From Peptostreptococcus sp. D1 (GTDB lineage: Bacteria; Bacillota; Clostridia; Peptostreptococcales; Peptostreptococcaceae), in NCBI RefSeq assembly GCF_900112955.1, contig NZ_FONP01000008.1, forward strand, positions 1 to 64,000: a stretch of DNA of 64,000 nucleotides, written 5' to 3'. This document shows positions 18,583-28,132 of this stretch, one piece after another (positions within the stretch are counted from its first letter, which is position 1; each line of letters opens with the position of its first letter). Below the pieces are notes generated by a model. It made no database searches and was not told where the DNA came from. It saw only the letters and a list, made by a program, of their open reading frames with translations. Made by a program: the position numbers and the translations under genes.

Positions 18583-19788
18583 TTATTTCAATACACCAGA
18601 CAAATCTATTCGCTCGGATGCTCCGGTCAATTTTGCTATTGCAATACCGTAGTTTGTAATTGGAACACCTGCATCCCTTGCAATTTTAATTCTAGACAAA
18701 ACGTGCTTCCTATTAAACATACACGCTCCACAATGTATTATAAGATCATATCTCGAAATATCGTCAGGAAAGTCATTTCCAGAACAAATATCTACGCCAA
18801 TGTCTTTATCTATCACATTTCTCAATAGTCTTGGAATTTTTATTCTACCTATATCCTCCTCCAGAGGCTTATGTGTACATGATTCTGCAATCAAAACCTT
18901 TGATTTACTATCCAAAAAATCCAAAGCCTTTGCACCTTCTATAAAAGTACCGATATCTCCCTTGTATCTTGAAAATAGTATTGAAAATGTGGTAATAATT
19001 GTGTTTTTTGGTTTTTTCTCATAAATTTTATCTACGACCTGAGAATCTGTAATGATTAGTCTAGGCTCTTTATTTAAAATGGATATTACTTCGTCAATTT
19101 GATCTGAATTTATACATATTACCATACATTTATTGTCCAATAAATCTCTAATCATTTGAACCTGTGGAAGTATAAGTCTTCCTCTCGGTGCTTGAATATC
19201 TTGAGGCATAACCAATAACACCAAATCGTCTTTTGAAACCAAATGTGCACATAATGTCGTTTCTTCAACTAGATTTTCACCTATAGAAGCTATTTTTTCA
19301 TACAAATAGTCTATCCCTTCTCCATCCTTTGCACTGACAACAATAGGGTTTTGGTCGAAATTTCCCTCTATTTTCTTCTCCAAGTGGGCGATATACGAAT
19401 GGTCAAAGACGTCGGCTTTATTGATAGCTATAATAAACGGTATTGAATTTTCGCTGAATTTATTTACCCATTTTTTTTCTTCGACAAAATCATCATCACA
19501 TATCAGCAAAACTGCTATATCGGTTTTTCTAATAGCTTTCTCTGTCAATTTTATCCTTTTTTCTCCAAGTATTGATACATCATCAAATCCTGGAGTATCA
19601 ATGATAACACAGGCACCTATTTTATTTATTTCAGTCGTTTTGTACACTATATCAGTAGTAGTTCCTGCAACATCTGACACTATTGCTATATCCTGCTTCA
19701 AAAGAGTGTTTACAACTGACGATTTACCTGTGTTGGTTTTTCCAAAAAAAGAAATATGTACTCTATTTGCCAAAGGTGTGGAATTCAT
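18583..19788 (-). CDS. hydF: [FeFe]-hydrogenase maturation GTPase HydF
   Basis: 401 aa scaffold on which the 2Fe subcluster is assembled before transfer to HydA. N-terminal G domain: GKTNTGKSS (P-loop), DVAGTTTD, DTPGFDD, NKAD. C-terminal cluster domain: CTH near residue 295 and HCGAC near residue 350, the conserved CxH...CxxC ligands. The start at 19788 is preceded by AAGGAGGTTATTT; the longer frame would overlap hydG. Third gene of hydE-hydG-hydF. No hydrogenase structural gene is in the window. Confidence 0.95.
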   Translation of the reverse strand: MNSTPLANRVHISFFGKTNTGKSSVVNTLLKQDIAIVSDVAGTTTDIVYKTTEINKIGACVIIDTPGFDDVSILGEKRIKLTEKAIRKTDIAVLLICDDDFVEEKKWVNKFSENSIPFIIAINKADVFDHSYIAHLEKKIEGNFDQNPIVVSAKDGEGIDYLYEKIASIGENLVEETTLCAHLVSKDDLVLLVMPQDIQAPRGRLILPQVQMIRDLLDNKCMVICINSDQIDEVISILNKEPRLIITDSQVVDKIYEKKPKNTIITTFSILFSRYKGDIGTFIEGAKALDFLDSKSKVLIAESCTHKPLEEDIGRIKIPRLLRNVIDKDIGVDICSGNDFPDDISRYDLIIHCGACMFNRKHVLSRIKIARDAGVPITNYGIAIAKLTGASERIDLSGVLK

Positions 19789-19804
19789 AAATAACCTCCT
19801 TAAT

Positions 19805-21229
19805 CTAGAATCTAAAATCCCTTTCTCCATGCTCTAGTTGTTTCAAATAATCCATAGTAATAGATTTAACCTTATCACTTCTTATCCTATCAATTTCTTT
19901 TTTTATCACAAAATCTCCAACTTCAGAGGTATCATTTGATGCATAATCCAATAAATACTCCTTTAAGGTAATAAGAGAGTTTGGTTGACATACATTTCCA
20001 ATTTGACCTGATTTTGCCAGACGCATAAAGCGATCTCCAGTTCTACCCTCTCTGTAGCAAGCAGTACAAAAACTAGGTACGTATCCCAATTTCAACAGCC
20101 AGTTTATAATTTCATCCAAAGTTCTCTTATCATTCGTATCGAACTGAGAAGAGTTTTCTTCTATCGATTCTTTTTCAACATACCCACCAACACTTGTCGA
20201 TGATCCACCACTAATTTGCGAAACACCGATTTCTAATACTTCTTTTCGAGATTTTTCCGATTCTCTAGTAGATATTATTATACCTGTATAAGGTGCCGTA
20301 ATACGTACCAATGCTACTATTTTCTTGAAAATTTTATCATTTACAGCGTTTGGAAATTCGTCCAAATCAATATCATCTGCAGGTCTTATTCTAGGAATGC
20401 TGATTGTATGAGGACCAACTCCAAACCTTGCTTCGAGATGCTCGGCGTGCATCATAAGTCCGATAAAATCATAAAGATAGTCATACAATCCAAACAGCAC
20501 TCCTATACCAACGTCATCTATACCAGCTTCCATAGCCCTATCCATAGCTTCTGTATGATAATCGTAGTCATGCTTTGGACCTTTGGGATGAATACACTCA
20601 TAGGTTTCCTTATGATATGTTTCTTGGAATAAAATATATGTACCTATCCCAGCATCCTTTAATTTTTTATAATTTTCTACTGTAGTCGCTGCGATATTTA
20701 CGTTTACTCGCCTTATTTCTCCATTTTTATGTTTTATGCTGTATATAGTTTTTATGCTCTCTAAAACATACTCAATTGGAGAATTTATCGGATCTTCTCC
20801 TGTTTCCAATGCCAATCTCTTATGACCCATATCTTGCAATGCCATTACCTCTTTTATAATATCATCCTGAGTTAGCTTTTTGCGATTTATCAATTTGTTC
20901 TTAGTGTGATATGGACAGTAAGAACATGAATTTACACAATAATTGGATAGATACAACGGAGCAAACATAACTATTCTATTTCCATATATCTTTTCTTTTA
21001 TCTGCTTTGCCAATAGAAAAATATCGTTCCATATCGATTGATCATCACACTCTAACAAAAGTGCTGCTTCTCTGTGTGAAATACCATTCATCAGTCTTGC
21101 CTTTGATAATATCTCTTCTATCATTTTTTTGTTGCCACATTTTTTTTTTGCAAATGAAATTGTATCCAATATTTCCTTATCGTTGATAAATTCCATTGCT
21201 TTTGATGATTTACTGTTGTACTCAACCAT
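19805..21229 (-). CDS. hydG: [FeFe]-hydrogenase maturase HydG (tyrosine lyase)
   Basis: 474 aa radical-SAM enzyme that splits tyrosine to deliver CO and cyanide for the hydrogenase H-cluster. SAM-cluster motif CVNSCSYCPYH (CX3CX2C) near residue 90. The C-terminal auxiliary-cluster motif CTACYREGRTGDRFM...VCQPN (CX2CX22C) distinguishes HydG from ThiH. Length normal. 24 nt after hydE and 16 nt before the hydF start, one operon. Confidence 0.97.
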   Translation of the reverse strand: MVEYNSKSSKAMEFINDKEILDTISFAKKKCGNKKMIEEILSKARLMNGISHREAALLLECDDQSIWNDIFLLAKQIKEKIYGNRIVMFAPLYLSNYCVNSCSYCPYHTKNKLINRKKLTQDDIIKEVMALQDMGHKRLALETGEDPINSPIEYVLESIKTIYSIKHKNGEIRRVNVNIAATTVENYKKLKDAGIGTYILFQETYHKETYECIHPKGPKHDYDYHTEAMDRAMEAGIDDVGIGVLFGLYDYLYDFIGLMMHAEHLEARFGVGPHTISIPRIRPADDIDLDEFPNAVNDKIFKKIVALVRITAPYTGIIISTRESEKSRKEVLEIGVSQISGGSSTSVGGYVEKESIEENSSQFDTNDKRTLDEIINWLLKLGYVPSFCTACYREGRTGDRFMRLAKSGQIGNVCQPNSLITLKEYLLDYASNDTSEVGDFVIKKEIDRIRSDKVKSITMDYLKQLEHGERDFRF

Positions 21230-21252
21230 TTTTGTAACCTCCCCATTATTAT

Positions 21253-22317
21253 TTATCTTGGAATCCTGTCTATAGACAGTAAATAATCCTCTAATTTTTT
21301 TCTTTCTTTTTTTGGCTCCAGTGTCTCTATATCATTTGGATATATTTCATATAGCTTTAAATATTTTTGAGGTGTAAGCTTGTTCATTATTACATTTGCA
21401 CCACATTCAAAAACATTTCTTTTTTCATCGGAATCAATCACACCGAGAGAAGTAGTTGCTGGCAAATTCGCATAAGGAAGCAACATCCTTGTAATTGCTA
21501 CAGATCTTTTCGTAAGCTCTATACTACCATGTTCTTTTTCTTTTAGTTCAGTTTCTGGATGAGGAATAAACGGTCCAATTCCTGCCATATCACATTTTAA
21601 ATTCTTTAATAGTAGTATATCACTCGCAATGGTCGTATTTGTTTGATTTGGTAACCCTATCATAAAACCACTTCCAGTCTCGTAATTTAGTAGCTTCAGG
21701 CTTTCCAAACATTTAATTCTAGATGATAGATTTCCACAGGGATGAAGGAATGAATAAATCCTATCATCAGATGTTTCGTGCTTAAGCAAATAGCGATCTG
21801 CTCCACATTTTTTCAAATATTTTAATGACTCGAAATCCAGCTCTCCACAGCTCAGTGTTATTTTAATTTCTGCATTAGACTTTATTCTTTTTATTACATT
21901 TCCAAGTATCTCCCTTGAATAATATGGATCTTCACCAGATTGAAGAACTACCGTTTTATAACCAATTTCATATGCTTTTACGCCAACATCCACTATTTCA
22001 TCTACACTCATCCTATACCTTGAAGCCTTTTTATTATTCTTATTTAAGCCACAATATTTACATTGCCTTTTACAAAAATTTGAAAACTCGATTATACCTC
22101 TAATATCGACATATTTGCCATGTGTATATTGATTGATTCTATTTGCACAGGAAAAAATATCGTCAAAATCATCCATTTCCAATAATTGCACAATAAAACT
22201 ATCATCAACCAAGCCATCAATAAATCTTTCAGAAATACGCTTATTTCTAATCGTATCGTTTATTATATTTTTAATACAATTCGTTTTTTCATTTATCAAT
22301 TTTTTGGAATATTTCAT
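21253..22317 (-). CDS. hydE: [FeFe]-hydrogenase maturase HydE (radical SAM)
   Basis: 354 aa radical-SAM enzyme of H-cluster assembly. SAM motif CKRQCKYCGLNK (CX3CX2C) near residue 65, followed by SRYRMSVDEIVD and a TIM-barrel with LQSGEDPYY. The C-terminal auxiliary Cys triad of some HydE proteins is not evident. Start chosen at 22317 because AAGAGGTATTTTAT precedes it; the frame reaches 22422 through AT-rich leader. First gene of hydEGF, transcribed from a promoter about 215 nt upstream. Confidence 0.95.
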   Translation of the reverse strand: MKYSKKLINEKTNCIKNIINDTIRNKRISERFIDGLVDDSFIVQLLEMDDFDDIFSCANRINQYTHGKYVDIRGIIEFSNFCKRQCKYCGLNKNNKKASRYRMSVDEIVDVGVKAYEIGYKTVVLQSGEDPYYSREILGNVIKRIKSNAEIKITLSCGELDFESLKYLKKCGADRYLLKHETSDDRIYSFLHPCGNLSSRIKCLESLKLLNYETGSGFMIGLPNQTNTTIASDILLLKNLKCDMAGIGPFIPHPETELKEKEHGSIELTKRSVAITRMLLPYANLPATTSLGVIDSDEKRNVFECGANVIMNKLTPQKYLKLYEIYPNDIETLEPKKERKKLEDYLLSIDRIPR

Positions 22318-22538
22318 ATAAAATACCTCTTGAGTAATAAAAATCGCTAAAATTTTATAAAAATTGACGAAATAAAGATCGAAAAAAAATAATATTATTT
22401 TATAATTTATCAAATTTTTCAAAAAAATCTAACAAATAATTTTATAAATAAAAAGATAAATAATAAACTTTCACACATTTCATCTCAGATCTCTCTTTAA
22501 TGTCAGATGTAAAATTTTAGCACAACTAATCTCACAAT

Positions 22539-22568
22539 ATTATAATATAATTTGCGTTGTTTTTTCAA
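22539..22568 (-). promoter_or_regulatory. Probable promoter of hydEGF
   Basis: Minus strand TTGAAA (22563-22568), 18-nt spacer, TATAAT (22539-22544). Transcription would begin near 22532, giving a roughly 215-nt AT-rich leader (22318-22532) in which I recognise no riboswitch. The stretch between this promoter and 22790 shows nothing definite. Confidence 0.55.
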
Positions 22569-22791
22569 TAGAAGAATACAAATTATACATAATATTTTCA
22601 CGATGCTAATTTGAAAAATAAATTATAGTAAAAAAATACATTTTTTTATGTTGGGCATATGCGTTCAAATTAAAAAATGGTTCTCAAAAACTTTAGAATT
22701 CTGCAACTTTGGATGACAAACTTGAGGAATAAACTCAAGTGGAGATTTGTTTAATAAAATTCTCAGTAAACAAAACTTATTTTTCTTTTAA

Positions 22792-22896
22792 AAAACAAAG
22801 GATTTAAAGAAATATTCAAAAGAATTTAATAGATTTACACATATTAGAAATAGATTTCTATTATCTAAAAATGAAATTCCCACCACAATTACTTAA
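22792..22896 (+). pseudogene. ISL3-like transposase, C-terminal remnant (left copy)
   Basis: A plus-strand frame of about 34 codons reads KDLKKYSKEFNRFTHIRNRF..., matching the C-terminal signature of ISL3-family transposases ('KIKDLKRxSRGFxxFxHFRNRF'). It has no start and an upstream stop. A second copy lies at 31.6 kb in the same orientation, with 26 identical nt (22837-22862 = 31667-31692). The two copies bracket the lanthipeptide operon. Confidence 0.65.
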
Positions 22897-22922
22897 GAAC
22901 CTGCAAAATGCAGGTTCTTAAG
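22892..22922. repeat. 13-bp perfect hairpin
   Basis: CTTAAGAACCTGC (22892-22904), loop of 5, GCAGGTTCTTAAG (22910-22922). It begins at the stop of the transposase remnant and lacks a close T-run on either strand, so it is either a weak terminator or an end structure of the former insertion sequence. Confidence 0.8.
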
Positions 22923-22984
22923 ATAATAAAGTATCATTTTTTTGATTAATTTCTCAAAATTAAAATACTAAAAATTTTTTTTAC

Positions 22985-23008
22985 AAAAACAGATGTTTTT
23001 CTGTTTTT
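22985..23008 (-). terminator. Likely terminator of the lanthipeptide operon
   Basis: AAAAACAGA/TCTGTTTTT stem with a 6-nt loop; on the minus strand the stem ends in a T-run. About 90 nt after the lanC stop. Confidence 0.6.
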
Positions 23009-23094
23009 ATTTCAACCACCCCCTCAAAGTTTTTGGAGTTTCCTTCAAAGTTTTTAATTATCATAAAAAATCATAAACTTTTTCATAAATTCTA

Positions 23095-24333
23095 CTAACA
23101 TAACATTAAAAATCTAAGTATATCAATATTCTTTTTTAATAACATAGATATTGCAATTATTATTCCCGAGTTTCCTTCTAGAAAATTTAATCCTTTCTCC
23201 GAGAATTCAAAGTCTTCTTTTTTAAATTCGTTCAGTATTTTTTTTATTGCTATTATAACATTATTGTATATTTCATCATCTGCTTCATGATAATCATTGC
23301 TCAAAATTATGGCAATTATACTTGCATTTCCATGGCACAATATATTTTCATCTAAGCTAAATTCATCATATTCTCTACTTAAGACTTTATTTATTATTTT
23401 TTTATATTTCGTATTTTCTTTATAATCATCTACCATATCAGAAGCTGTAATCAATGCTCTTAATATACTAGCATATCCATAACACCAACTTTCTCTTTGA
23501 TATTCTATTTCTATATCTTTGTTATCGATATAATCTTCAATAGATATTTGAGTGCAAATATGTTTATTACCTTCTACTATGTATCTATCATAAATTTTAA
23601 ATAACTTATTTATACTTTCGTCTAAACCTAATATCTTTATATTATATTTTTTAAATTCACACAATACTACCAATATAGATATTATTCCGTGAGATAAACT
23701 TAAATTAATACTGCCATTTGGGAAAACTTCTTTATATACCTCATTATGCAAATTTTCTTTAGTTACATAAAATCTCGGATATATATTTCCATTATACTCA
23801 TAGTCACTAACAATATATATTAGAAATTCACAAATTTTCTTTAATTTATGTATATTTTTTTTATCGTCATGATATATATCTATTAAATAATGTAAAACTC
23901 CTGACACGCCAACTATCAAATCATAGTCCTCTGTTTTATAATTATCTTTGCCTAAATTATCTTCAGAAAATCGATAACACTCTTCTAGCAATAAATCGTT
24001 TAGTGATTTAGAAAAAATGGTCAATATTTTTGTCTTTTTACTGAATATATTCATACTAAATGCTGTAAAGCCTAATCCAATAAACATAGATATATTCATA
24101 TCATTACCAAATTCTATTTTTTGTTTTATAGCTTTTGATACATCATAGGCTATGTCTAAAAATTTTTCTTTATTTTCATCAGGTATAAAATCATATAATA
24201 CCCCAATGCTTAATATAATATTCTCATAATCATATGGAGAAATAATATTATTATCATATAACTCACATACATAATCTAAATATGAAAATACTATTTTATT
24301 TATATTATTCTCAAGATATATCCCATTTTTCAT
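23095..24333 (-). CDS. lanC: Lanthionine synthetase cyclase (LanC-like)
   Basis: 412 aa, the usual LanC length. Zinc site is intact: Cys in SWCYGYAS (about residue 295) and the Cys-His pair in LCHGNAS (about residue 345). The base-region His is in SLSHGIIS, and the last repeat is FLEGNSGI. It would add precursor cysteines to dehydroalanine/dehydrobutyrine formed by LanB. Divergent points: the normally conserved Gly after each motif (HGxxG, CYGxPG, CHGxAG) is Ser here. Two nt separate it from the flavoprotein gene, so it is the last gene of the operon. Confidence 0.9.
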   Translation of the reverse strand: MKNGIYLENNINKIVFSYLDYVCELYDNNIISPYDYENIILSIGVLYDFIPDENKEKFLDIAYDVSKAIKQKIEFGNDMNISMFIGLGFTAFSMNIFSKKTKILTIFSKSLNDLLLEECYRFSEDNLGKDNYKTEDYDLIVGVSGVLHYLIDIYHDDKKNIHKLKKICEFLIYIVSDYEYNGNIYPRFYVTKENLHNEVYKEVFPNGSINLSLSHGIISILVVLCEFKKYNIKILGLDESINKLFKIYDRYIVEGNKHICTQISIEDYIDNKDIEIEYQRESWCYGYASILRALITASDMVDDYKENTKYKKIINKVLSREYDEFSLDENILCHGNASIIAIILSNDYHEADDEIYNNVIIAIKKILNEFKKEDFEFSEKGLNFLEGNSGIIIAISMLLKKNIDILRFLMLC

Positions 24334-24335
24334 AA

Positions 24336-25058
24336 TTATTTTCTCCTCAATTTATTGATTTCCATTACAAATTCCTGATATGAATTAACTTTCTTTATCC
24401 AATCTTGATTCCAGAATTTAATTTCATTATCACTATGCCCTAAATCTTCAACTGTAGTCTTATTACAATAAAATTCTTTATAATAATTAAAGTTTTCCTC
24501 TAAGTTATAATTTGAATGCCCATAATTGCATTCTATTGATTCAATAACTTTTTTCGATATAAGATGTGACTTATAGTCTATGTCATCAATTTTTTCTATA
24601 AAATAAAATGAATCTAATACTTTTATACCTAACTCACTAGACCTAATTCGCAAAAAATAATTAGTTTCTTCTATTCCAGTAAGACCTGTAAAACTTAATA
24701 CAAAACCCAATTTACCACTCATCATCATTAGGTGATTCCAATATGCTAGCCTGTCAAAAAAATTTTTCATTGCCCCTGTTATGCTATTTAAATATACTGG
24801 GCTTGCTAATATTATAAATTCTGAAGATATCATTTTCTCTTTTATAAAAATAAATTCATCTACTATACTACATTCTCCAGTGGAAAAACATTTTCCACAT
24901 CCTTTGCAAAACTCAATTTTATAATCTCCCAATAATATTATTTCTACAATGTATTTATTTGTATTTTCTATATTCTTTTTTATATTCTCCATAAACTTTT
25001 TAGTCTTTGAGCATTTATTATTACTTCCAACAACAATTAAAATTTTTTTCATAATCAT
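24336..25058 (-). CDS. Flavodoxin-fold NAD(P)H-dependent FMN oxidoreductase in lanthipeptide operon
   Basis: About 240 aa. IVVGSNNKCSKTKKFMEN is the FMN phosphate loop, CKGCGKCFSTGEC is a CX2CX2CX5C block of the iron-sulfur-flavoprotein kind, and ILASPVYLNSITGAMKNFFDRL is the flavin-edge motif. Family members reduce small substrates with FMN. The start overlaps lanB as ATGA; ATG at 25052 is an equally good start. Placed between lanB and lanC, it may reduce dehydroamino acids to D-residues, as LanJ-type enzymes do, or keep precursor cysteines reduced. The function is inference. Confidence 0.8.
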   Translation of the reverse strand: MIMKKILIVVGSNNKCSKTKKFMENIKKNIENTNKYIVEIILLGDYKIEFCKGCGKCFSTGECSIVDEFIFIKEKMISSEFIILASPVYLNSITGAMKNFFDRLAYWNHLMMMSGKLGFVLSFTGLTGIEETNYFLRIRSSELGIKVLDSFYFIEKIDDIDYKSHLISKKVIESIECNYGHSNYNLEENFNYYKEFYCNKTTVEDLGHSDNEIKFWNQDWIKKVNSYQEFVMEINKLRRK

Positions 25059-28000
25059 TTTTTATTATGAAGATGTTCTTCTTTTCTAATTAAATCTCTT
25101 AACGAATATTTAATTACTGATAAATACATATCTTCTAATAAATTCTCTCCTTTTATTCTATTACAATACATGTGTATTACAGAAAAAACAATATTATGAT
25201 AGTCATTTGTAATATTATTTTCTTTAATTTTATTTTTTACTTTAAGACTTTGATGATACCTTTTTTCCAATAATGCTGAAATTTCCGAATCATATTTAAA
25301 GTTTTCATAATATATTTTTTCGAATAATTTCCTATATTTATTTCTATCTCTGTCATATATATATTTATAATTATCATCATTATCATCATTTACATACTTA
25401 CATAAATCAATATACATTTTTTTCTTATTATCATAAAATGCTTTTAAGTACTCTATAATACCTATAAAAAATATATCATCCATTGATTCTTCTGAATTTA
25501 AATTATATACTTTATTTATTTTATAAATCAAACTACTATCTATACAAAATAATTCTTCAATATCATTTATAACTTTCTCACCTCCATACCTATTTACTTC
25601 TCGAAAATATGTATCTATAATTATTCTTTTTGAGATTTTATTTTCTTTTAAATAACTACATTTTTTTAAAATATTAAATATTTCTTTTTCATTAGAATTT
25701 ATATTTATTCTAAACCTTATATGATATCCTATATCATCTTTATATCTAATAAAAAAATTTTTTAATCCTGTACTTACGTTAATATCCTCCAACCAAGCTA
25801 ATATATCATTTTCTCTCCCCTCATAACTATATATTTTTATATATAACCAGCCTTCCTCTAATGGATATAAATCATTACTCATGTCAATACAGGACACATT
25901 TCTATCATTTTTACTATTACTTTCTAATTTTCTGGATTTAAAAGCACTAAATGTAAATTCAGAATAATATTTTCTATTTAACTCATCTTCCACCATAAAT
26001 TGTGATTCATCATCATATTCATATTCCTCAAGTATTATATTTTTTTCTCTTTTAAATATTTTATATAAATAGTCATCGTTTTTAATATTAGTAATATTTA
26101 ATAGTAGTCTATTATCATACTTTGTAATATATACAAATTTATTTATATTTAAAACTTTTATTAATCTATTGAGACTCTTTCTAAATAGTTCTATACTACT
26201 AAGATCAACCATTCCTTCATAAATATTCCATGTCTTTGGCCTAACAACAAAGTTTTCAAATTTTATTCTGGGAATATAAATATACCTATTCCTAACAATA
26301 TAACTAAATATATTCATAGGATCTATTTCTTCATTTGTAATACTATATAAAAATTTGGATATATTAGACTTTGTTTTAACATTTAACATATCATTACTTA
26401 CAAATTTTATTTTTTTATTATTATTTATATTAATTAATTCAAACTCATTATTATAATTTATACGAATATAAATATCATTCAAGCTGAGTACTTCATTTTG
26501 ATTCTTTGTATTTAAACATAATGGTAACACAGAATTATTTATTAATGTTTGACTTTTTATATTTTGAATTCTTGTATTGTTATTCAATTCTCTTATCTCT
26601 GTAAAATTACTACATTCTGAACTTTCTATGATACTATCCTCACTCTTTATTTTAGATAATACTTCTCCATATTTATCTTTATCTAAAACATTTGCAAACC
26701 TATTAAACATTGCGCCTGCTCTATGTGATCCAGAATTTGGTGCAAGTATATATTCATAATTATCATTACTCATCTTTTTTATTATTATATTAATATCGAA
26801 TGAATTAATTAATTCAAATGTATTTTCGTTTTTTTTCAGTATATTTAAATCATCTTTTGAGATATAAATTTCATCTTTTCCATTCTGTATTGCTTCCAAT
26901 ATTTTACACTCAATACAATTAATAAATTCATTACTTTCTTCGTCAAAATCACTAAAATCTATTTCGCTATCATCATAGATATTATTAATTTCAAATTTAT
27001 TACTATCAAATAAATCCATTAATTTAACCAATGTATTATAACTATACGCATCAATAAATTTATATTTAAACTCTTCTATTCTTCTATTTTTTATTTTTAG
27101 TTTGTATCTAGTTATCGTATTTATAAAATCAGATAAATCAGTCTTTATTTTTAAATCTAAACCACTATTAATAGTTCTAAAACCTCTTACACAACTTATA
27201 TAATTTTCATTTTGAACTATTTCACTCATTTTATTTACAATATCAACTATTTTTTCTTTATCATTTTTTTTATTATACATTTCTATTAAATCATTTATTT
27301 CTGTCAATTTTTTAACTAAATTATCATTGGGATTCAATTCTTTCATAGAATAAATTAAATCCTCTAAAGAATTTTCATAATAAGCACTTGGTAATAAATT
27401 GGTTAGAAGTACTTCATTTTGTATCAAATTGTTTATAAAATCATCTATAATTTTGTTTTCAACATCTGGATAACATTCCTTTATCTTTTTATATAATAAA
27501 TCTCTACTTATAAAATTTTCTGTATTTCTTATTACCAAATCAATAAGCTTATTATTTTTAATGGAAAATACACCATATTCTTTTTTTTCTTCCATTAAAT
27601 AATTTGACATTTGTATGCTTTTTATTCTATCCCCTGATTTAAATAGATTTTTATTATAACTAACTGATATATTCTTCCTTATTTCATCTTTATTTTGTAA
27701 TAATATTATTAATTTATATAACCAACTTGAATCTACATTTATATGATTAAAGAAACTTTCACTGTCTAATATTACGTTGTTGCTATTACTTTCTTCTGAA
27801 TAGTTTAACAAAGATACTCCTGCACAAATACCATATGGTGTTGGTCTTGAAGAAGCTCTAGATAAATAATTCTTAATAGTTTTATTTAACATAAATTTAG
27901 ACTTAATATTTGTGTTCTCCTTTAAATATGTTTGATATGTCTCTTTGCTTGATATTATAAGTAACTCCTTCAAAAAACTTTTTAAATTTTTCCCTTCTAT

Positions 28001-28108
28001 TATTTTTTCTATATTATCAATATTATTATCAACTTCATTAATAATATCTTTAAATAAGCTTGGTGTCCTTAACATAAAAAAATCTGATAGTTCATAAAAT
28101 TTTTCCAT
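25055..28108 (-). CDS. lanB: Class I lanthipeptide dehydratase, full-length LanB
   Basis: 1017 aa. Uses glutamyl-tRNA to glutamylate Ser/Thr of the precursor, then eliminates glutamate. Glutamylation domain: YLSRASSRPTPYGICAGVS near residue 85, with the basic motif of NisB-type enzymes. The elimination (SpaB_C) domain occupies about residues 760-1010: WLYIKIYSYEGRENDIL, FFIRYKDDIGYHIRFR (catalytic-type His), YFREVNRYGGEKVI, FCIDSS. Both domains are in one protein, as in nisin-type systems. Extremely AT-rich coding (runs of Asn, Lys, Ile) compared with neighbours outside the operon, suggesting acquisition. Confidence 0.95.
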   Translation of the reverse strand: MEKFYELSDFFMLRTPSLFKDIINEVDNNIDNIEKIIEGKNLKSFLKELLIISSKETYQTYLKENTNIKSKFMLNKTIKNYLSRASSRPTPYGICAGVSLLNYSEESNSNNVILDSESFFNHINVDSSWLYKLIILLQNKDEIRKNISVSYNKNLFKSGDRIKSIQMSNYLMEEKKEYGVFSIKNNKLIDLVIRNTENFISRDLLYKKIKECYPDVENKIIDDFINNLIQNEVLLTNLLPSAYYENSLEDLIYSMKELNPNDNLVKKLTEINDLIEMYNKKNDKEKIVDIVNKMSEIVQNENYISCVRGFRTINSGLDLKIKTDLSDFINTITRYKLKIKNRRIEEFKYKFIDAYSYNTLVKLMDLFDSNKFEINNIYDDSEIDFSDFDEESNEFINCIECKILEAIQNGKDEIYISKDDLNILKKNENTFELINSFDINIIIKKMSNDNYEYILAPNSGSHRAGAMFNRFANVLDKDKYGEVLSKIKSEDSIIESSECSNFTEIRELNNNTRIQNIKSQTLINNSVLPLCLNTKNQNEVLSLNDIYIRINYNNEFELININNNKKIKFVSNDMLNVKTKSNISKFLYSITNEEIDPMNIFSYIVRNRYIYIPRIKFENFVVRPKTWNIYEGMVDLSSIELFRKSLNRLIKVLNINKFVYITKYDNRLLLNITNIKNDDYLYKIFKREKNIILEEYEYDDESQFMVEDELNRKYYSEFTFSAFKSRKLESNSKNDRNVSCIDMSNDLYPLEEGWLYIKIYSYEGRENDILAWLEDINVSTGLKNFFIRYKDDIGYHIRFRININSNEKEIFNILKKCSYLKENKISKRIIIDTYFREVNRYGGEKVINDIEELFCIDSSLIYKINKVYNLNSEESMDDIFFIGIIEYLKAFYDNKKKMYIDLCKYVNDDNDDNYKYIYDRDRNKYRKLFEKIYYENFKYDSEISALLEKRYHQSLKVKNKIKENNITNDYHNIVFSVIHMYCNRIKGENLLEDMYLSVIKYSLRDLIRKEEHLHNKK

Positions 28109-28132
28109 ATATTTTCTCCTATTTTTATTTAT

